64,000 nucleotides of DNA from Colicola sp016286205 (lineage in GTDB: Bacteria; Bacteroidota; Bacteroidia; Bacteroidales; Paludibacteraceae). Below the pieces are notes generated by a model that was given only the letters and a program-made list of their open reading frames with translations, did not search any database and was not told where the DNA came from. Both the position numbers and the translations under genes were made by a program. Positions 29,107-37,239 of this stretch are shown in pieces (the first letter of the stretch is position 1; each line of letters opens with the position of its first letter). The stretch is from NCBI GenBank assembly GCA_016286205.1, contig JAEESF010000004.1, positions 62,001-126,000 of the forward strand. Reading direction: 5' to 3'.

Positions 29107-29625
29107 TTAGTCCTCGTCTTGTTGCGTATGAGCCAGCGCGTGAAGTGCGCGCATTACGGCCAGTAGTTTCTGTCCCCAATGTTCATCAAATGCTTCGCGG
29201 CAAATCAGTACCGCATCATTCATAATCGCCTCATTGCCTGTCTGAAAGGCAGCCGCCAAATCTTTCAGTTCCTGATAGATGTCGGCCAGTCCTTCCGAGA
29301 TATACATCGTTTGCACTTCATCCGTGTAAATGCCTTGGTCCACAAACACATCCAGATACGCATCGTCCGAGCCGAACAAGTCGCGCATACGTATCAAAGC
29401 CAGGTTGTAATCTTCTTCGGTCACAAAACGCTGAGGCGCTTCTTCCAGCATATATTCCGACGATTCCAATAGGCGGGCGCGGAGATACAAAATCGGCAGA
29501 AGTCGCAGCATTTGTTCGGTCAGTTCTTGGCGTTGCATTTCGCCTGATTGCTCTATGAGCAAACAGGTCTGCGCTGCGGCAGTTACAAACGCGATAGTCG
29601 AATCTTTATAAACGAATGAAGTCAT
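29107..29625 (-). CDS. DUF5063 family protein
   Basis: 172 residues from the ATG at 29625 (MTSFVYKDS). The longer frame to 29700 is rejected because a promoter at 29649-29680 lies within it. The protein is acidic and all-helical, with no membrane segment and no catalytic motif that I recognise, and fits the DUF5063 family, whose function is unknown. It is the first gene of an operon with the exonuclease and alkaline phosphatase. Confidence 0.8.
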   Translation of the reverse strand: MTSFVYKDSTIAFVTAAAQTCLLIEQSGEMQRQELTEQMLRLLPILYLRARLLESSEYMLEEAPQRFVTEEDYNLALIRMRDLFGSDDAYLDVFVDQGIYTDEVQTMYISEGLADIYQELKDLAAAFQTGNEAIMNDAVLICREAFDEHWGQKLLAVMRALHALAHTQQDED

Positions 29626-29648
29626 AGTGGGTTTTACGAAAAAGTACG

Positions 29649-29680
29649 CAAAATTACTACATTTTTTGCAGATACACAAG
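29649..29680 (-). promoter_or_regulatory. Promoter for the DUF5063 operon
   Basis: On the minus strand CTTG (complement of 29677-29680), 20-bp spacer, TAATTTTG (complement of 29649-29656). It is divergent from the promoter at 29707-29738. Confidence 0.8.
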
Positions 29681-29706
29681 ATTTTTATTAAAATTATCAA
29701 TCAATC

Positions 29707-29738
29707 CTTGCAAAAACGGATTTTTTTTTGTATCTTTG
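29707..29738 (+). promoter_or_regulatory. Promoter for the 29910 gene run
   Basis: CTTG at 29707-29710, 20-bp spacer, TATCTTTG at 29731-29738. The leader to the ATG at 29910 is about 165 bases. It holds a palindromic GCGCAAATTTTTTGTGC and the CACGAGACAAT array; no riboswitch is recognised. Confidence 0.8.
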
Positions 29739-29840
29739 CGCAAATTTTTTGTGCAAAGCCGGTCGGGTGATTTCGGGCGGATAAATCGGGCTGCAAAAAC
29801 TGCACATTTATATATACGTAGTATATATCCCCGATTTACT

Positions 29841-29872
29841 AACGAGACAATCACGAGACAATCACGAGACAT
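29841..29872. repeat. CACGAGACAAT word repeat, locus 3
   Basis: Three near-perfect tandem copies (ACGAGACAATC) in the 5' leader of the 29910 gene, preceded by TATATATACGTAGTATATAT. The locus at 8876 is likewise preceded by an AT-rich TATAATATACTTTGTATATA. Confidence 0.75.
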
Positions 29873-29909
29873 AAACAACAAACTATTATAAAACAAAACA
29901 ACAAGCATT

Positions 29910-30551
29910 ATGAAAAAATTTTTCTTTCTGGCCTTCGTAGCTGTTAGTGTAACTGCGATGGCGCAACATGTTACACCGCTTAACATTCAGGTAGTAGATC
30001 TTAAATTGGATTCTTTGCGTGCTCTCTATCAGGCTGAGCCCGCTATGTATCGTGCTTCGCTTGAGGTGCTAGGCGAGCAACTGAAAAAGAATGAGTCTGA
30101 GATCAAATCAGCTAAAAACGAATTGAAGGCTGAGCAGAATCATGCTAAGGAGCTCGACAAATCTATTAAAGATGCAACCAAATTTGTTGCTAATATCAGT
30201 AAACTCTATGACAAAGAGGAGGCAGAGCTGAAAAATATGCAGAAGAACATAGAGAAGCAGCAGAAGAGTGTAGGCAAACAACAGGCTCTCAACCAAGAGG
30301 CGAAAGATATTTATCAAAAGAATCTGGAGGCACAACAGAAAGAACTGAGCTATTCTATCCGTGACGTGGCTGACCGCAAGCACTCGCTCGTTGACATGGA
30401 GGCTTCGCTGCAAACTTCCCAAACCAATCTGCAAGCTTTCATCCAAGAGACTCTGCAAAAATCGCAAGATTTGACTATCTTGGAAACCACTTGCAAGGAG
30501 CGCCTCAATGTCTTGAAGGCAGAGCAGAAAATCGCTAAATCCATGCAATAA
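29910..30551 (+). CDS. Exported coiled-coil protein
   Basis: 213 residues with a signal peptide (about 1-19, ending AMAQ). The rest is nearly all heptad-patterned and rich in Lys, Glu, Gln and Ser (for example LKAEQNHAKELDKSIKDA and LKNMQKNIEKQQKSVGKQQ), so a long periplasmic coiled coil is expected. It resembles OmpH/Skp-like chaperones in overall design but I cannot assign it to that family. The upp gene follows after 8 bases. Confidence 0.75.
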   Translation: MKKFFFLAFVAVSVTAMAQHVTPLNIQVVDLKLDSLRALYQAEPAMYRASLEVLGEQLKKNESEIKSAKNELKAEQNHAKELDKSIKDATKFVANISKLYDKEEAELKNMQKNIEKQQKSVGKQQALNQEAKDIYQKNLEAQQKELSYSIRDVADRKHSLVDMEASLQTSQTNLQAFIQETLQKSQDLTILETTCKERLNVLKAEQKIAKSMQ

Positions 30552-30559
30552 TTTTCAGT

Positions 30560-31216
30560 ATGAAAGTCATTAACCTTTCGGAACAGAATAGTCTGCTCAA
30601 CCAGTATCTGCGCGAGATTCGTGACGTGCAGATTCAAAAGGACAGTCTCCGTTTCCGCCGCAATATCGAGCGTATCGGCGAAGTGATGGCCCTCGAGGTC
30701 AGCAAGGCTTTGTCGTACCAATCCACCGACGTGAAAACACCGCTTGGTGTGGCTCAGGTCAATACCATTATCGACCAGATAGTTCTTGGAACTATCATGC
30801 GTGCCGGTTTGCCGCTCCACCAGGGTTTCCTCAATATGTTCGATGGCGCAGAGAATGCGTTCTTGAGCGCGTTTCGTCGCGTGAATCAAGATGGGGAATT
30901 GGAGATCGTGGCTGAGTATTTGGCTGCTCCTTCTCTAGAGGGAAAAACGCTGCTCCTCGTTGATCCGATGTTGGCAACAGGCATGTCGATGGAGATTGGT
31001 TATCTCGCTTTGCTCAAGCATGGCAAACCACGCCATACGCATCTTTGTTGCACCATTGGCACGCCTCAGGCTATCGATTATATCCGCACTGCACTCAACG
31101 ACCGTGATGATGTCACGCTTTGGTGCGCGGCTATCGATCCTGTTCTTAACGAAAAGAAATATATCGTTCCGGGTTTGGGCGATGCGGGAGACCTCTGTTT
31201 CGGTACGAAATTATGA
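30560..31216 (+). CDS. upp: Uracil phosphoribosyltransferase
   Basis: 218 residues. The PRPP-binding loop DPMLATGMSM (about 134-143) and the uracil-site segment VPGLGDAGD near the C-terminus are typical of UPRT, which makes UMP from uracil and PRPP. The length is normal for the family. The stop overlaps the start of the VanZ-like gene by 4 bases (ATGA). Confidence 0.95.
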   Translation: MKVINLSEQNSLLNQYLREIRDVQIQKDSLRFRRNIERIGEVMALEVSKALSYQSTDVKTPLGVAQVNTIIDQIVLGTIMRAGLPLHQGFLNMFDGAENAFLSAFRRVNQDGELEIVAEYLAAPSLEGKTLLLVDPMLATGMSMEIGYLALLKHGKPRHTHLCCTIGTPQAIDYIRTALNDRDDVTLWCAAIDPVLNEKKYIVPGLGDAGDLCFGTKL

Positions 31217-31581
31217 GTAGCGCCTACCAACGGTGGTTGACTTATTTGCCTGCCGCGTTGGTCGCGACAGGCATTGCTGTGCTCAGTCTGTCCGAGCAGA
31301 CTCCGGATTATTTGCCGTCGTCTGTTAGCGACAAACTGTTGCATGCTATCGCGTATTGCATTTTGGCTTTTACGTTGGTCTTTGCCTTGGAGTTTAGACG
31401 CGCAAGTCGAGTTTTGCATTATGTCTATGCGTTTTTGTTGACCATCGCTTATGGCGCACTTATTGAGCTGCTGCAGTACTTCTGTACTGCGACTCGCACG
31501 GCCGAATGGGGCGATTTTTGCGCGGATGTGATGGGCGCACTTGTAGGTGTTTTGTTGGGACTGGTTTTCTATCGCAAATGA
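31213..31581 (+). CDS. VanZ-like membrane protein
   Basis: 122 residues with three or four membrane helices. The pattern SDKLLHAIAYCILAF, ALIELLQYF and TAEWGDFCADVMGALVG is the VanZ-like signature (H, E and D/N residues in the membrane). The cellular role is unknown; VanZ itself affects teicoplanin resistance, but that should not be assumed here. It overlaps both neighbours by 4 bases. Confidence 0.88.
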   Translation: MSSAYQRWLTYLPAALVATGIAVLSLSEQTPDYLPSSVSDKLLHAIAYCILAFTLVFALEFRRASRVLHYVYAFLLTIAYGALIELLQYFCTATRTAEWGDFCADVMGALVGVLLGLVFYRK

Positions 31582-32654
31582 CGGTACCTTATCTTTACGA
31601 TATTGCTTTGAGCGTCTTGCTGCGAACCAAATTGCGGCGCAATCTAGTTTTGCTTGAGAAGTATGGCTCGGCCGAAGAAGCGTGGCGTCATTTGGATGAA
31701 CCGGGAATGCAAGAGGCAATGGAGAAAGCCGAACGTGAGGCCGAATGGATTGAGCAACACGGCATTCATGTTTGGACGCTTTCCGATGAAAATTATCCCT
31801 ACCGATTGCGTCAATGTCCCGATCGACCCACGGTGTTGTACGGCAAAGGCAATATCAATCATTCTGAGGGTCATATGGTTTCCATCGTGGGAACGCGACG
31901 GCCGACAGAACGAGGCAAAGATCTAACCCGCAATCTCGTGCGAACGTTACGTGATCGTCTCGATAAAGTCTCGATCATTAGTGGTGGAGCTTACGGCATC
32001 GATATCACCGCGCATCGCGCAGCATTGGAGTTGGATGTACCTACCATCATTATTCCCGCTCATGGCTTGGATCGTATTTATCCCATCCAACATCGTCCGG
32101 AAGCCGTTGCGGCATTGCAGAAGGGTGGTTTGCTCACCGAGCATATGTCGGGTGTAGAACCCTTGGCTCCTTATTTCGTCCAACGCAACCGGATTATCGC
32201 CGGCTTGGCAGACGCGGTGGTTGTGGTGGAATCTAAGACCAAAGGTGGCAGTCTGATCACGGCGCAAATGGCATTGGATTATGATCGCGAGTTGTTCGCT
32301 TTCCCCGGACGTCCAACCGATGATGTGTCCTCCGGATGCAATAGTTTGATTCGCCGCCAGGCTGCCCATCTTATCGATAATGCTGATGATCTGATCGAAG
32401 CCATGAATTGGCAAACCGTTTCGACTAAAACCGATGCCACGCAAACGCGAGTAGTGGAGTTCTTGGGAGATTTGACAGACAGACAACAGATGTTGATGCA
32501 CAAACTTCAGGAAGCTGAAGATGGAATGCATATCAATTTGATTGTCATGGAGACCGAACTCAATTATAGCGATGTGGCTAGCGAATTGGTGATGTTGGAG
32601 ATTCAGGGCCTTGTCAAGTCGCTTCCGGGCGGAATTTATCGAATAGTTAATTAA
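31578..32654 (+). CDS. dprA: DNA-processing protein DprA
   Basis: 358 residues from the ATG at 31578, chosen because it overlaps the VanZ stop as ATGA; a longer frame to 31506 is rejected. The Rossmann-like DprA core has SIVGTRRPTERG, SGGAYGIDITAH, RNRIIAGLADAVVVVE, GGSLITAQMA and PGRPTDDVSSGCN. A winged-helix DML1-like domain ends the protein (about 300-358). DprA loads RecA onto incoming single-stranded DNA in natural transformation and is widely conserved in non-competent species too. Confidence 0.94.
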   Translation: MTVPYLYDIALSVLLRTKLRRNLVLLEKYGSAEEAWRHLDEPGMQEAMEKAEREAEWIEQHGIHVWTLSDENYPYRLRQCPDRPTVLYGKGNINHSEGHMVSIVGTRRPTERGKDLTRNLVRTLRDRLDKVSIISGGAYGIDITAHRAALELDVPTIIIPAHGLDRIYPIQHRPEAVAALQKGGLLTEHMSGVEPLAPYFVQRNRIIAGLADAVVVVESKTKGGSLITAQMALDYDRELFAFPGRPTDDVSSGCNSLIRRQAAHLIDNADDLIEAMNWQTVSTKTDATQTRVVEFLGDLTDRQQMLMHKLQEAEDGMHINLIVMETELNYSDVASELVMLEIQGLVKSLPGGIYRIVN

Positions 32655-32678
32655 AAATTAATGATAAATCTTGTAAAA

Positions 32679-32710
32679 TTTGCAAGTCTCAAAAATTTGT
32701 TGTAATTTTG
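32679..32710 (+). promoter_or_regulatory. Promoter for the 32740 small gene and topoisomerase gene
   Basis: TTTG at 32679-32682, 20-bp spacer, TAATTTTG at 32703-32710, 29 bases before the ATG at 32740. Confidence 0.85.
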
Positions 32711-32739
32711 CAACGGAAAAAAATTAAACAATACAATAT

Positions 32740-32907
32740 ATGAAAACTCTTTTGAAGTATTTGGGCGCAATCCTCATGTTGTTGGGTGTAGTTTGCTTGG
32801 CCCTCTACAAATTCTGTTTGCCGACTAATGCACTACTGATTAGTAGCATGGTTTTGGAAGTTGCAGGTATTCTTTCCTTTATCTTTATCAATAAAAAACT
32901 CGACTAA
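32740..32907 (+). CDS. 55-residue membrane protein
   Basis: A short gene (ATG at 32740, TAA at 32905-32907) encoding a protein that starts MKTLLKYLGAILMLLGVV and ends FIFINKKLD, with two hydrophobic helices (about 7-23 and 30-49). It sits directly behind a clear promoter, is preceded by an A-rich leader and ends 3 bases before the topoisomerase start. Position and codon structure support a real gene. Function unknown. Confidence 0.8.
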   Translation: MKTLLKYLGAILMLLGVVCLALYKFCLPTNALLISSMVLEVAGILSFIFINKKLD

Positions 32908-32910
32908 CGC

Positions 32911-35667
32911 ATGGCGGAAATAGACCATGACAACGAGATAGAGCAACCGGAAGAACTTGCTGCCTCTCATTCCAACTTCAAACCGCAAGGCGAGTCGGGC
33001 GAGAATGTCAAGTATCACCTCACGGGCATGTATCAGGACTGGTTCCTCGATTATGCCTCGTATGTGATACTCGAACGTGCCGTGCCCGCCATCGAAGATG
33101 GATTGAAACCGGTTCAGCGACGCATCTTGCATGCAATGAAGTGTGTCGATGACGGGCGCAGAAACAAGGTGGCCAATATTGTCGGTCAGACAATGCAGTA
33201 TCACCCGCACGGTGATGCTTCTATATATGATGCGTTGGTTCAGTTGGGACAGAAAGATCTCCTTATTGATTGTCAAGGTAACTGGGGAAATATTCTAACC
33301 GGTGATGGCGCCGCGGCTCCTCGTTACATCGAGGCACGATTGAGCAAATTTGCTTTGGAAACGGTCTTCAATCCGAAGACTACCCATTGGATGCTCAGTT
33401 ACGATGGCCGCAAAAAAGAACCAATTCATTTGCCTGTCAAATTCCCGCTTCTGTTGGCGCAAGGAGTAGAAGGTATTGCTGTTGGATTGAACTCGAAGAT
33501 ATTGCCGCACAATTTCAACGAATTGTGTGACGCTTCGCTCGCCTACTTACGTGGTAAGGAGTTCCAACTTTATCCTGACTTCCCGACCGGCGGTGTGATT
33601 GATGTCACGCGTTACAATGATGGAGAGCGAGGAGGACAAGTCAAAATCCGTGCGCGCATCCAGAAAGCCGACGACAACAAGACTTTAGTCATTACCGAAA
33701 TCCCATACGGCACGACGGTTAGCAAAGTTATCGAAACCATCTTGAAGGCCAATCAGAAAGGTAAAATCAAGATTAAGAAGATTGATGACTTCACTGCTGC
33801 CTCGGTCCGTATTGTGGTGCAATTAGCTCCGGGCTCTTCGTCCGATAAGGCCATTGACGCACTATATGCCTTTACTGATTGTGAAGTCAATATCAGCCCT
33901 AATTGCTGTGTCATCGAGAATCGCAAACCAATTTTCACCACTGTTAGCAATCTGCTGCGACTTTCTACAGAAAATACAAAGCAGCTCCTGAAGTGGGAAT
34001 TGGAAATCGAGAAGGCAGAACTGGAAGAGAAATACTTCTTTACTTCGCTCGAGAAAATCTTTATCGAGAATCGCATCTATAAGCAAGAAGGATACGAGAA
34101 TGCTCCGAATAAGGAGAAATTGATTCAGTTCGTGGACGAGGCATTGACTCCATTCAAGCCGAAACTGATTCGCGAAGTAACAACCGAAGATATTGAGAAA
34201 CTCTTTGATATTCGCATGATCCGCATCACTAAGTTCGACTCTAAGAAGGCGGATGAACTGATGAAGGATCTCGAGAAAAAGATCAAGGCTTGCATCAAGA
34301 ATCTTAACCATCTGACCGATTACACGATTAAATGGTTTGAGATGCTCAAGGAGAAATACGGCGAACAGTATCCGCGTCGCACCGAGGTGCGCAATTTCGG
34401 TGCAATCAATGTGAAGGCGGTGGTTGAGAACAACGAGAAATTGTATATCAATCGCGAGGAAGGCTTCGTCGGAACAGGACTCAAGAAAGATGAGTTCCTT
34501 TTCAATTGTTCCGATATTGACGATATCATTGTTTTCCACAAAGATGGAAAATACAAGGTGCAGAAAGTGGCGGACAAGTTCTTCGTGGGCACCGATATCT
34601 TGCATATAGCTATCTTCAAGCGCGGTGACGATCGTACGGTTTACAATGTTGTTTACCGCGACGGCAAGAAGGGTACCTACTTCATGAAGCGATTCAATGT
34701 GACGGGTGTCGCGCGAGATAAGGAATACGATCTGACACAAGGCAAACCCGGATCAAGGGTCGTTTATTTTACGGCCAATCCAAACGGAGAAGCCGAGGTG
34801 ATTCGCGTTGCGTTGAAACCCGCATTGCATCTTAAGAAACTGGAGGTACAAAAGGATCTGAGCGAATTGGCTGTCAAATCACGTACCGCGAGAGGAAATG
34901 TGCTGACCAAGTATGATGTCAAGTCCATCACGCTCAAGCAGAAAGGTCATTCCACTCTCGGTGGACGCAAAGTTTGGTTCGATCCGGATGTGCTCCGCGT
35001 TAACTATGACGAGCATGGCATCTATCTGGGCGAATTCTTGGACGAAGATCGCATACTCGTTTTGACCAACGAAGGAACCTACTATACTACTTCTTTCGAG
35101 CTGACTGCTCACTTCGAGGACAATATCTTGCGCATCGAGAAATTGGATCCGGAGAAAGTGTGGTCGCTCATCCAGTGGAACGGCGAACAGAAATACTACT
35201 ATGGCAAGCGATTCCGCTTGGACGATGCGAATGCCAAAGTGCAATCCTTCTTGGGCGAAGACAAAGATTCTCGTATGGTCGTGCTGTCCGATCGGGCAGA
35301 AGCTACCTTCCGTATCTCCTTTGTCGATGAGAAACGCGAACCGTTGGATCTGTTGATGGAAGAGTTTATTGACGAGAAATCTCCGAGAGCAAAAGGCAAG
35401 CGTGTGACTACGCTCGAGGTGGCCAAGATCGTTGATATTACTCCCGAACCCGAACCCGAACCCGAACCGGAACCGGAGCCAGAAGAACCCGAATCGGAAT
35501 CTGAGCCCGAAACAGAGCCGGAAGTAGAATCAATACCGGAAACGGAAACGACAACACCTTCCGAACCGGAGCAGGCTGAGATGCAAGAATCAGCAGATAC
35601 TCTTGACATTGATGGTGTTACAATGACCATCGAGAAGCCTAAAGACTCGCAACTTGACTTGTTCTAA
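32911..35667 (+). CDS. DNA gyrase/topoisomerase IV subunit A (ParC-type)
   Basis: 918 residues. The breakage-reunion domain is clear: YASYVILERAVPAIEDGLKPVQRR, the HPHGDASIYDALV helix equivalent to the quinolone-binding region, and the catalytic tyrosine Y139 in AAPRYIEARL. A beta-pinwheel-like C-terminal domain follows (about 500-840). The tail (about 845-918) is acidic and starts with a Pro-Glu array coded by tandem GAACCC-like hexamers (about 35444-35480). The last residues are SQLDLF, which matches the sliding-clamp-binding consensus QL[SD]LF. The Bacteroidota second A subunit is usually called topoisomerase IV subunit A; I do not separate it from gyrase with certainty. Confidence 0.9.
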   Translation: MAEIDHDNEIEQPEELAASHSNFKPQGESGENVKYHLTGMYQDWFLDYASYVILERAVPAIEDGLKPVQRRILHAMKCVDDGRRNKVANIVGQTMQYHPHGDASIYDALVQLGQKDLLIDCQGNWGNILTGDGAAAPRYIEARLSKFALETVFNPKTTHWMLSYDGRKKEPIHLPVKFPLLLAQGVEGIAVGLNSKILPHNFNELCDASLAYLRGKEFQLYPDFPTGGVIDVTRYNDGERGGQVKIRARIQKADDNKTLVITEIPYGTTVSKVIETILKANQKGKIKIKKIDDFTAASVRIVVQLAPGSSSDKAIDALYAFTDCEVNISPNCCVIENRKPIFTTVSNLLRLSTENTKQLLKWELEIEKAELEEKYFFTSLEKIFIENRIYKQEGYENAPNKEKLIQFVDEALTPFKPKLIREVTTEDIEKLFDIRMIRITKFDSKKADELMKDLEKKIKACIKNLNHLTDYTIKWFEMLKEKYGEQYPRRTEVRNFGAINVKAVVENNEKLYINREEGFVGTGLKKDEFLFNCSDIDDIIVFHKDGKYKVQKVADKFFVGTDILHIAIFKRGDDRTVYNVVYRDGKKGTYFMKRFNVTGVARDKEYDLTQGKPGSRVVYFTANPNGEAEVIRVALKPALHLKKLEVQKDLSELAVKSRTARGNVLTKYDVKSITLKQKGHSTLGGRKVWFDPDVLRVNYDEHGIYLGEFLDEDRILVLTNEGTYYTTSFELTAHFEDNILRIEKLDPEKVWSLIQWNGEQKYYYGKRFRLDDANAKVQSFLGEDKDSRMVVLSDRAEATFRISFVDEKREPLDLLMEEFIDEKSPRAKGKRVTTLEVAKIVDITPEPEPEPEPEPEPEEPESESEPETEPEVESIPETETTTPSEPEQAEMQESADTLDIDGVTMTIEKPKDSQLDLF

Positions 35668-35668
35668 T

Positions 35669-36238
35669 ATGCAAATAATCTTAGGAAGTCAATCGCCGCG
35701 TAGGCGCGAACTGATGGCGGGGCTGGATATCCCGTTTACGGCCATCACTATCGATGCCGAGGAATCTTTTCCGTCCGATTTGGTTAAAGGTGATATTCCT
35801 TTATATATATCGCGCGCGAAAGCTAAAGCTTATGAGTCGCAATTGAAAGAAGACCAATTGCTCATTACAGCCGATACAATCGTTTGGTGCGACAATCACA
35901 TGCTCGGCAAACCCAAGGATTTGGATGATGCTTGTGCTATGCTGCGCCAGTTGCGAGATAATACGCATCAGGTATATACAGCGGTTACGTTGGCGCAAAA
36001 GGGACATCAACTGGAGTCCTTCGTCGATTGTACAGATGTTACATTTGGCCATTTGACGGACGAGGAAATCGAAAATTATGTCAAGTCCTACAAGCCTCTG
36101 GATAAAGCCGGATCGTATGGAGTCCAAGAATGGGTAGGATATGTGGGATGTACGAGTCTAAAGGGATCTTACTTCAATGTGATGGGATTTCCGATCCATC
36201 TAGTCTATCAGGCATTAAAAAAGCGAGGAGTCATCTGA
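35669..36238 (+). CDS. maf: Maf-family nucleoside triphosphate pyrophosphatase
   Basis: 189 residues from the ATG at 35669. It begins with the Maf motif GSQSPRRRELM, and has ITADTIVW, a GKPKD loop and KAGSYGVQEW further on, all conserved in Maf enzymes that hydrolyse modified or non-canonical NTPs (dTTP/UTP type). It starts one base after the topoisomerase stop. A hairpin terminator overlaps its last codons. Confidence 0.93.
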   Translation: MQIILGSQSPRRRELMAGLDIPFTAITIDAEESFPSDLVKGDIPLYISRAKAKAYESQLKEDQLLITADTIVWCDNHMLGKPKDLDDACAMLRQLRDNTHQVYTAVTLAQKGHQLESFVDCTDVTFGHLTDEEIENYVKSYKPLDKAGSYGVQEWVGYVGCTSLKGSYFNVMGFPIHLVYQALKKRGVI

Positions 36239-36250
36239 CCCTCGCTTTTT
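36218..36250. terminator. Bidirectional terminator between maf and the UbiA gene
   Basis: 11-bp stem AAAAAGCGAGG / CCTCGCTTTTT with an 11-base loop. A T run on both strands suits termination of the two convergent transcripts. Its left arm lies inside the maf coding sequence. Confidence 0.85.
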
Positions 36251-36267
36251 CTTTTTCTCCATTCGGC

Positions 36268-37230
36268 CTACAAGCCGCGTACGATACAAATGCTATACAA
36301 TGTGCCAATCGCCATTGTGAATTTCACAACTTGCTGACATGTCCTGTAGTCGCTCGGTATCTTGGCAGACCAAAGTAGCCACAAAGCACAAACCAGTGGC
36401 GTAACGATTCCTAATGCTATATATCGCGTGCTGAGGCTATTCCAAACATGCGGGAATGGCAGAACGCCCCACCACAACCATCCGAGCATTGCAAGAGTCA
36501 GAACGATGAGCAAAGTGACAAAAACCTTTGTCCATAGTTCTCCCCATACGACAGGCATAGAGTGGCATTCCAGTTCGCGATCGCCCATTTGGTCTTGTAG
36601 ATCTTTCACAATCTCTCTAATCCAAGTCAGCATAAAGGCAAATGCCCCGAAACCGCCCAACCATGCGTATAAATCATGCTCCAATCGGGTATATGGCAGA
36701 ATATCTGCATAGAGCAACTGTAGTTGTGCAACATTAGCCATCGCAACGATTAGTGGAGTCAGTCCGGCTAGCAATGCGATAATGAGATTCCCAATCATGA
36801 ATAGTCGCTTGTAACTACTGGAATAGAACCACAACAGTCCGGGGATAATCACAAAGAGCGTTCCGAATGTGATGCTTCTCAAAAACCATGCTGCGGCTAA
36901 TCCGCAGACGGCACCTGTGCCGCTCAGCGCAATACTCATACGCATGGCAGTCGGTTTGCTGATGCTGCGAGTCACAATCACCTGGTCCGGACGATTGATG
37001 CGATCAATCTTGATATCAAAGTAGTCGTTGATCACATAACCTCCCGCAGCAATCAAGGTAGTAGCCAGTGCAATAAGCATAGTGATATACCATGCTAACT
37101 GTTCGCCAAAAGCCATTTGGTTCAAAATAGGTACGGCTACCCATTTCTCCATCACATACACCAGTACTCCCAAAAAGAGTAGGTTGCCCCACCGAACCAG
37201 TCTAAGAATATCTTTGCAATAATCCCACAT
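36268..37230 (-). CDS. UbiA-family prenyltransferase (geranylgeranylglycerol-phosphate geranylgeranyltransferase-like)
   Basis: 320 residues with eight or nine membrane helices and the two Asp-rich prenyl-diphosphate motifs, NDYFDIKIDRINRP (68-81) and a second with D210, D213 and D217 (IVKDLQDQMGD). In Bacteroidota this branch is annotated as a digeranylgeranylglyceryl phosphate synthase-like enzyme; the true substrate is not established by sequence. It is the last gene of the pta-ackA-amylase run, 9 bases after the amylase stop. The fragment at the window start resembles the preceding enzyme of the same pathway. Confidence 0.85.
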   Translation of the reverse strand: MWDYCKDILRLVRWGNLLFLGVLVYVMEKWVAVPILNQMAFGEQLAWYITMLIALATTLIAAGGYVINDYFDIKIDRINRPDQVIVTRSISKPTAMRMSIALSGTGAVCGLAAAWFLRSITFGTLFVIIPGLLWFYSSSYKRLFMIGNLIIALLAGLTPLIVAMANVAQLQLLYADILPYTRLEHDLYAWLGGFGAFAFMLTWIREIVKDLQDQMGDRELECHSMPVVWGELWTKVFVTLLIVLTLAMLGWLWWGVLPFPHVWNSLSTRYIALGIVTPLVCALWLLWSAKIPSDYRTCQQVVKFTMAIGTLYSICIVRGL

Positions 37231-37239
37231 TGCTATGTT

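Noticed and set aside
29740..29909. Riboswitch in the leader of the coiled-coil protein gene
   Set aside because: No known aptamer core was recognised; the content is explained by palindromes and word repeats.
35444..35500. GAACCC-like repeats as a phase-variation switch in the topoisomerase tail
   Set aside because: The unit is six bases, so copy changes keep the frame; only tail length would vary.
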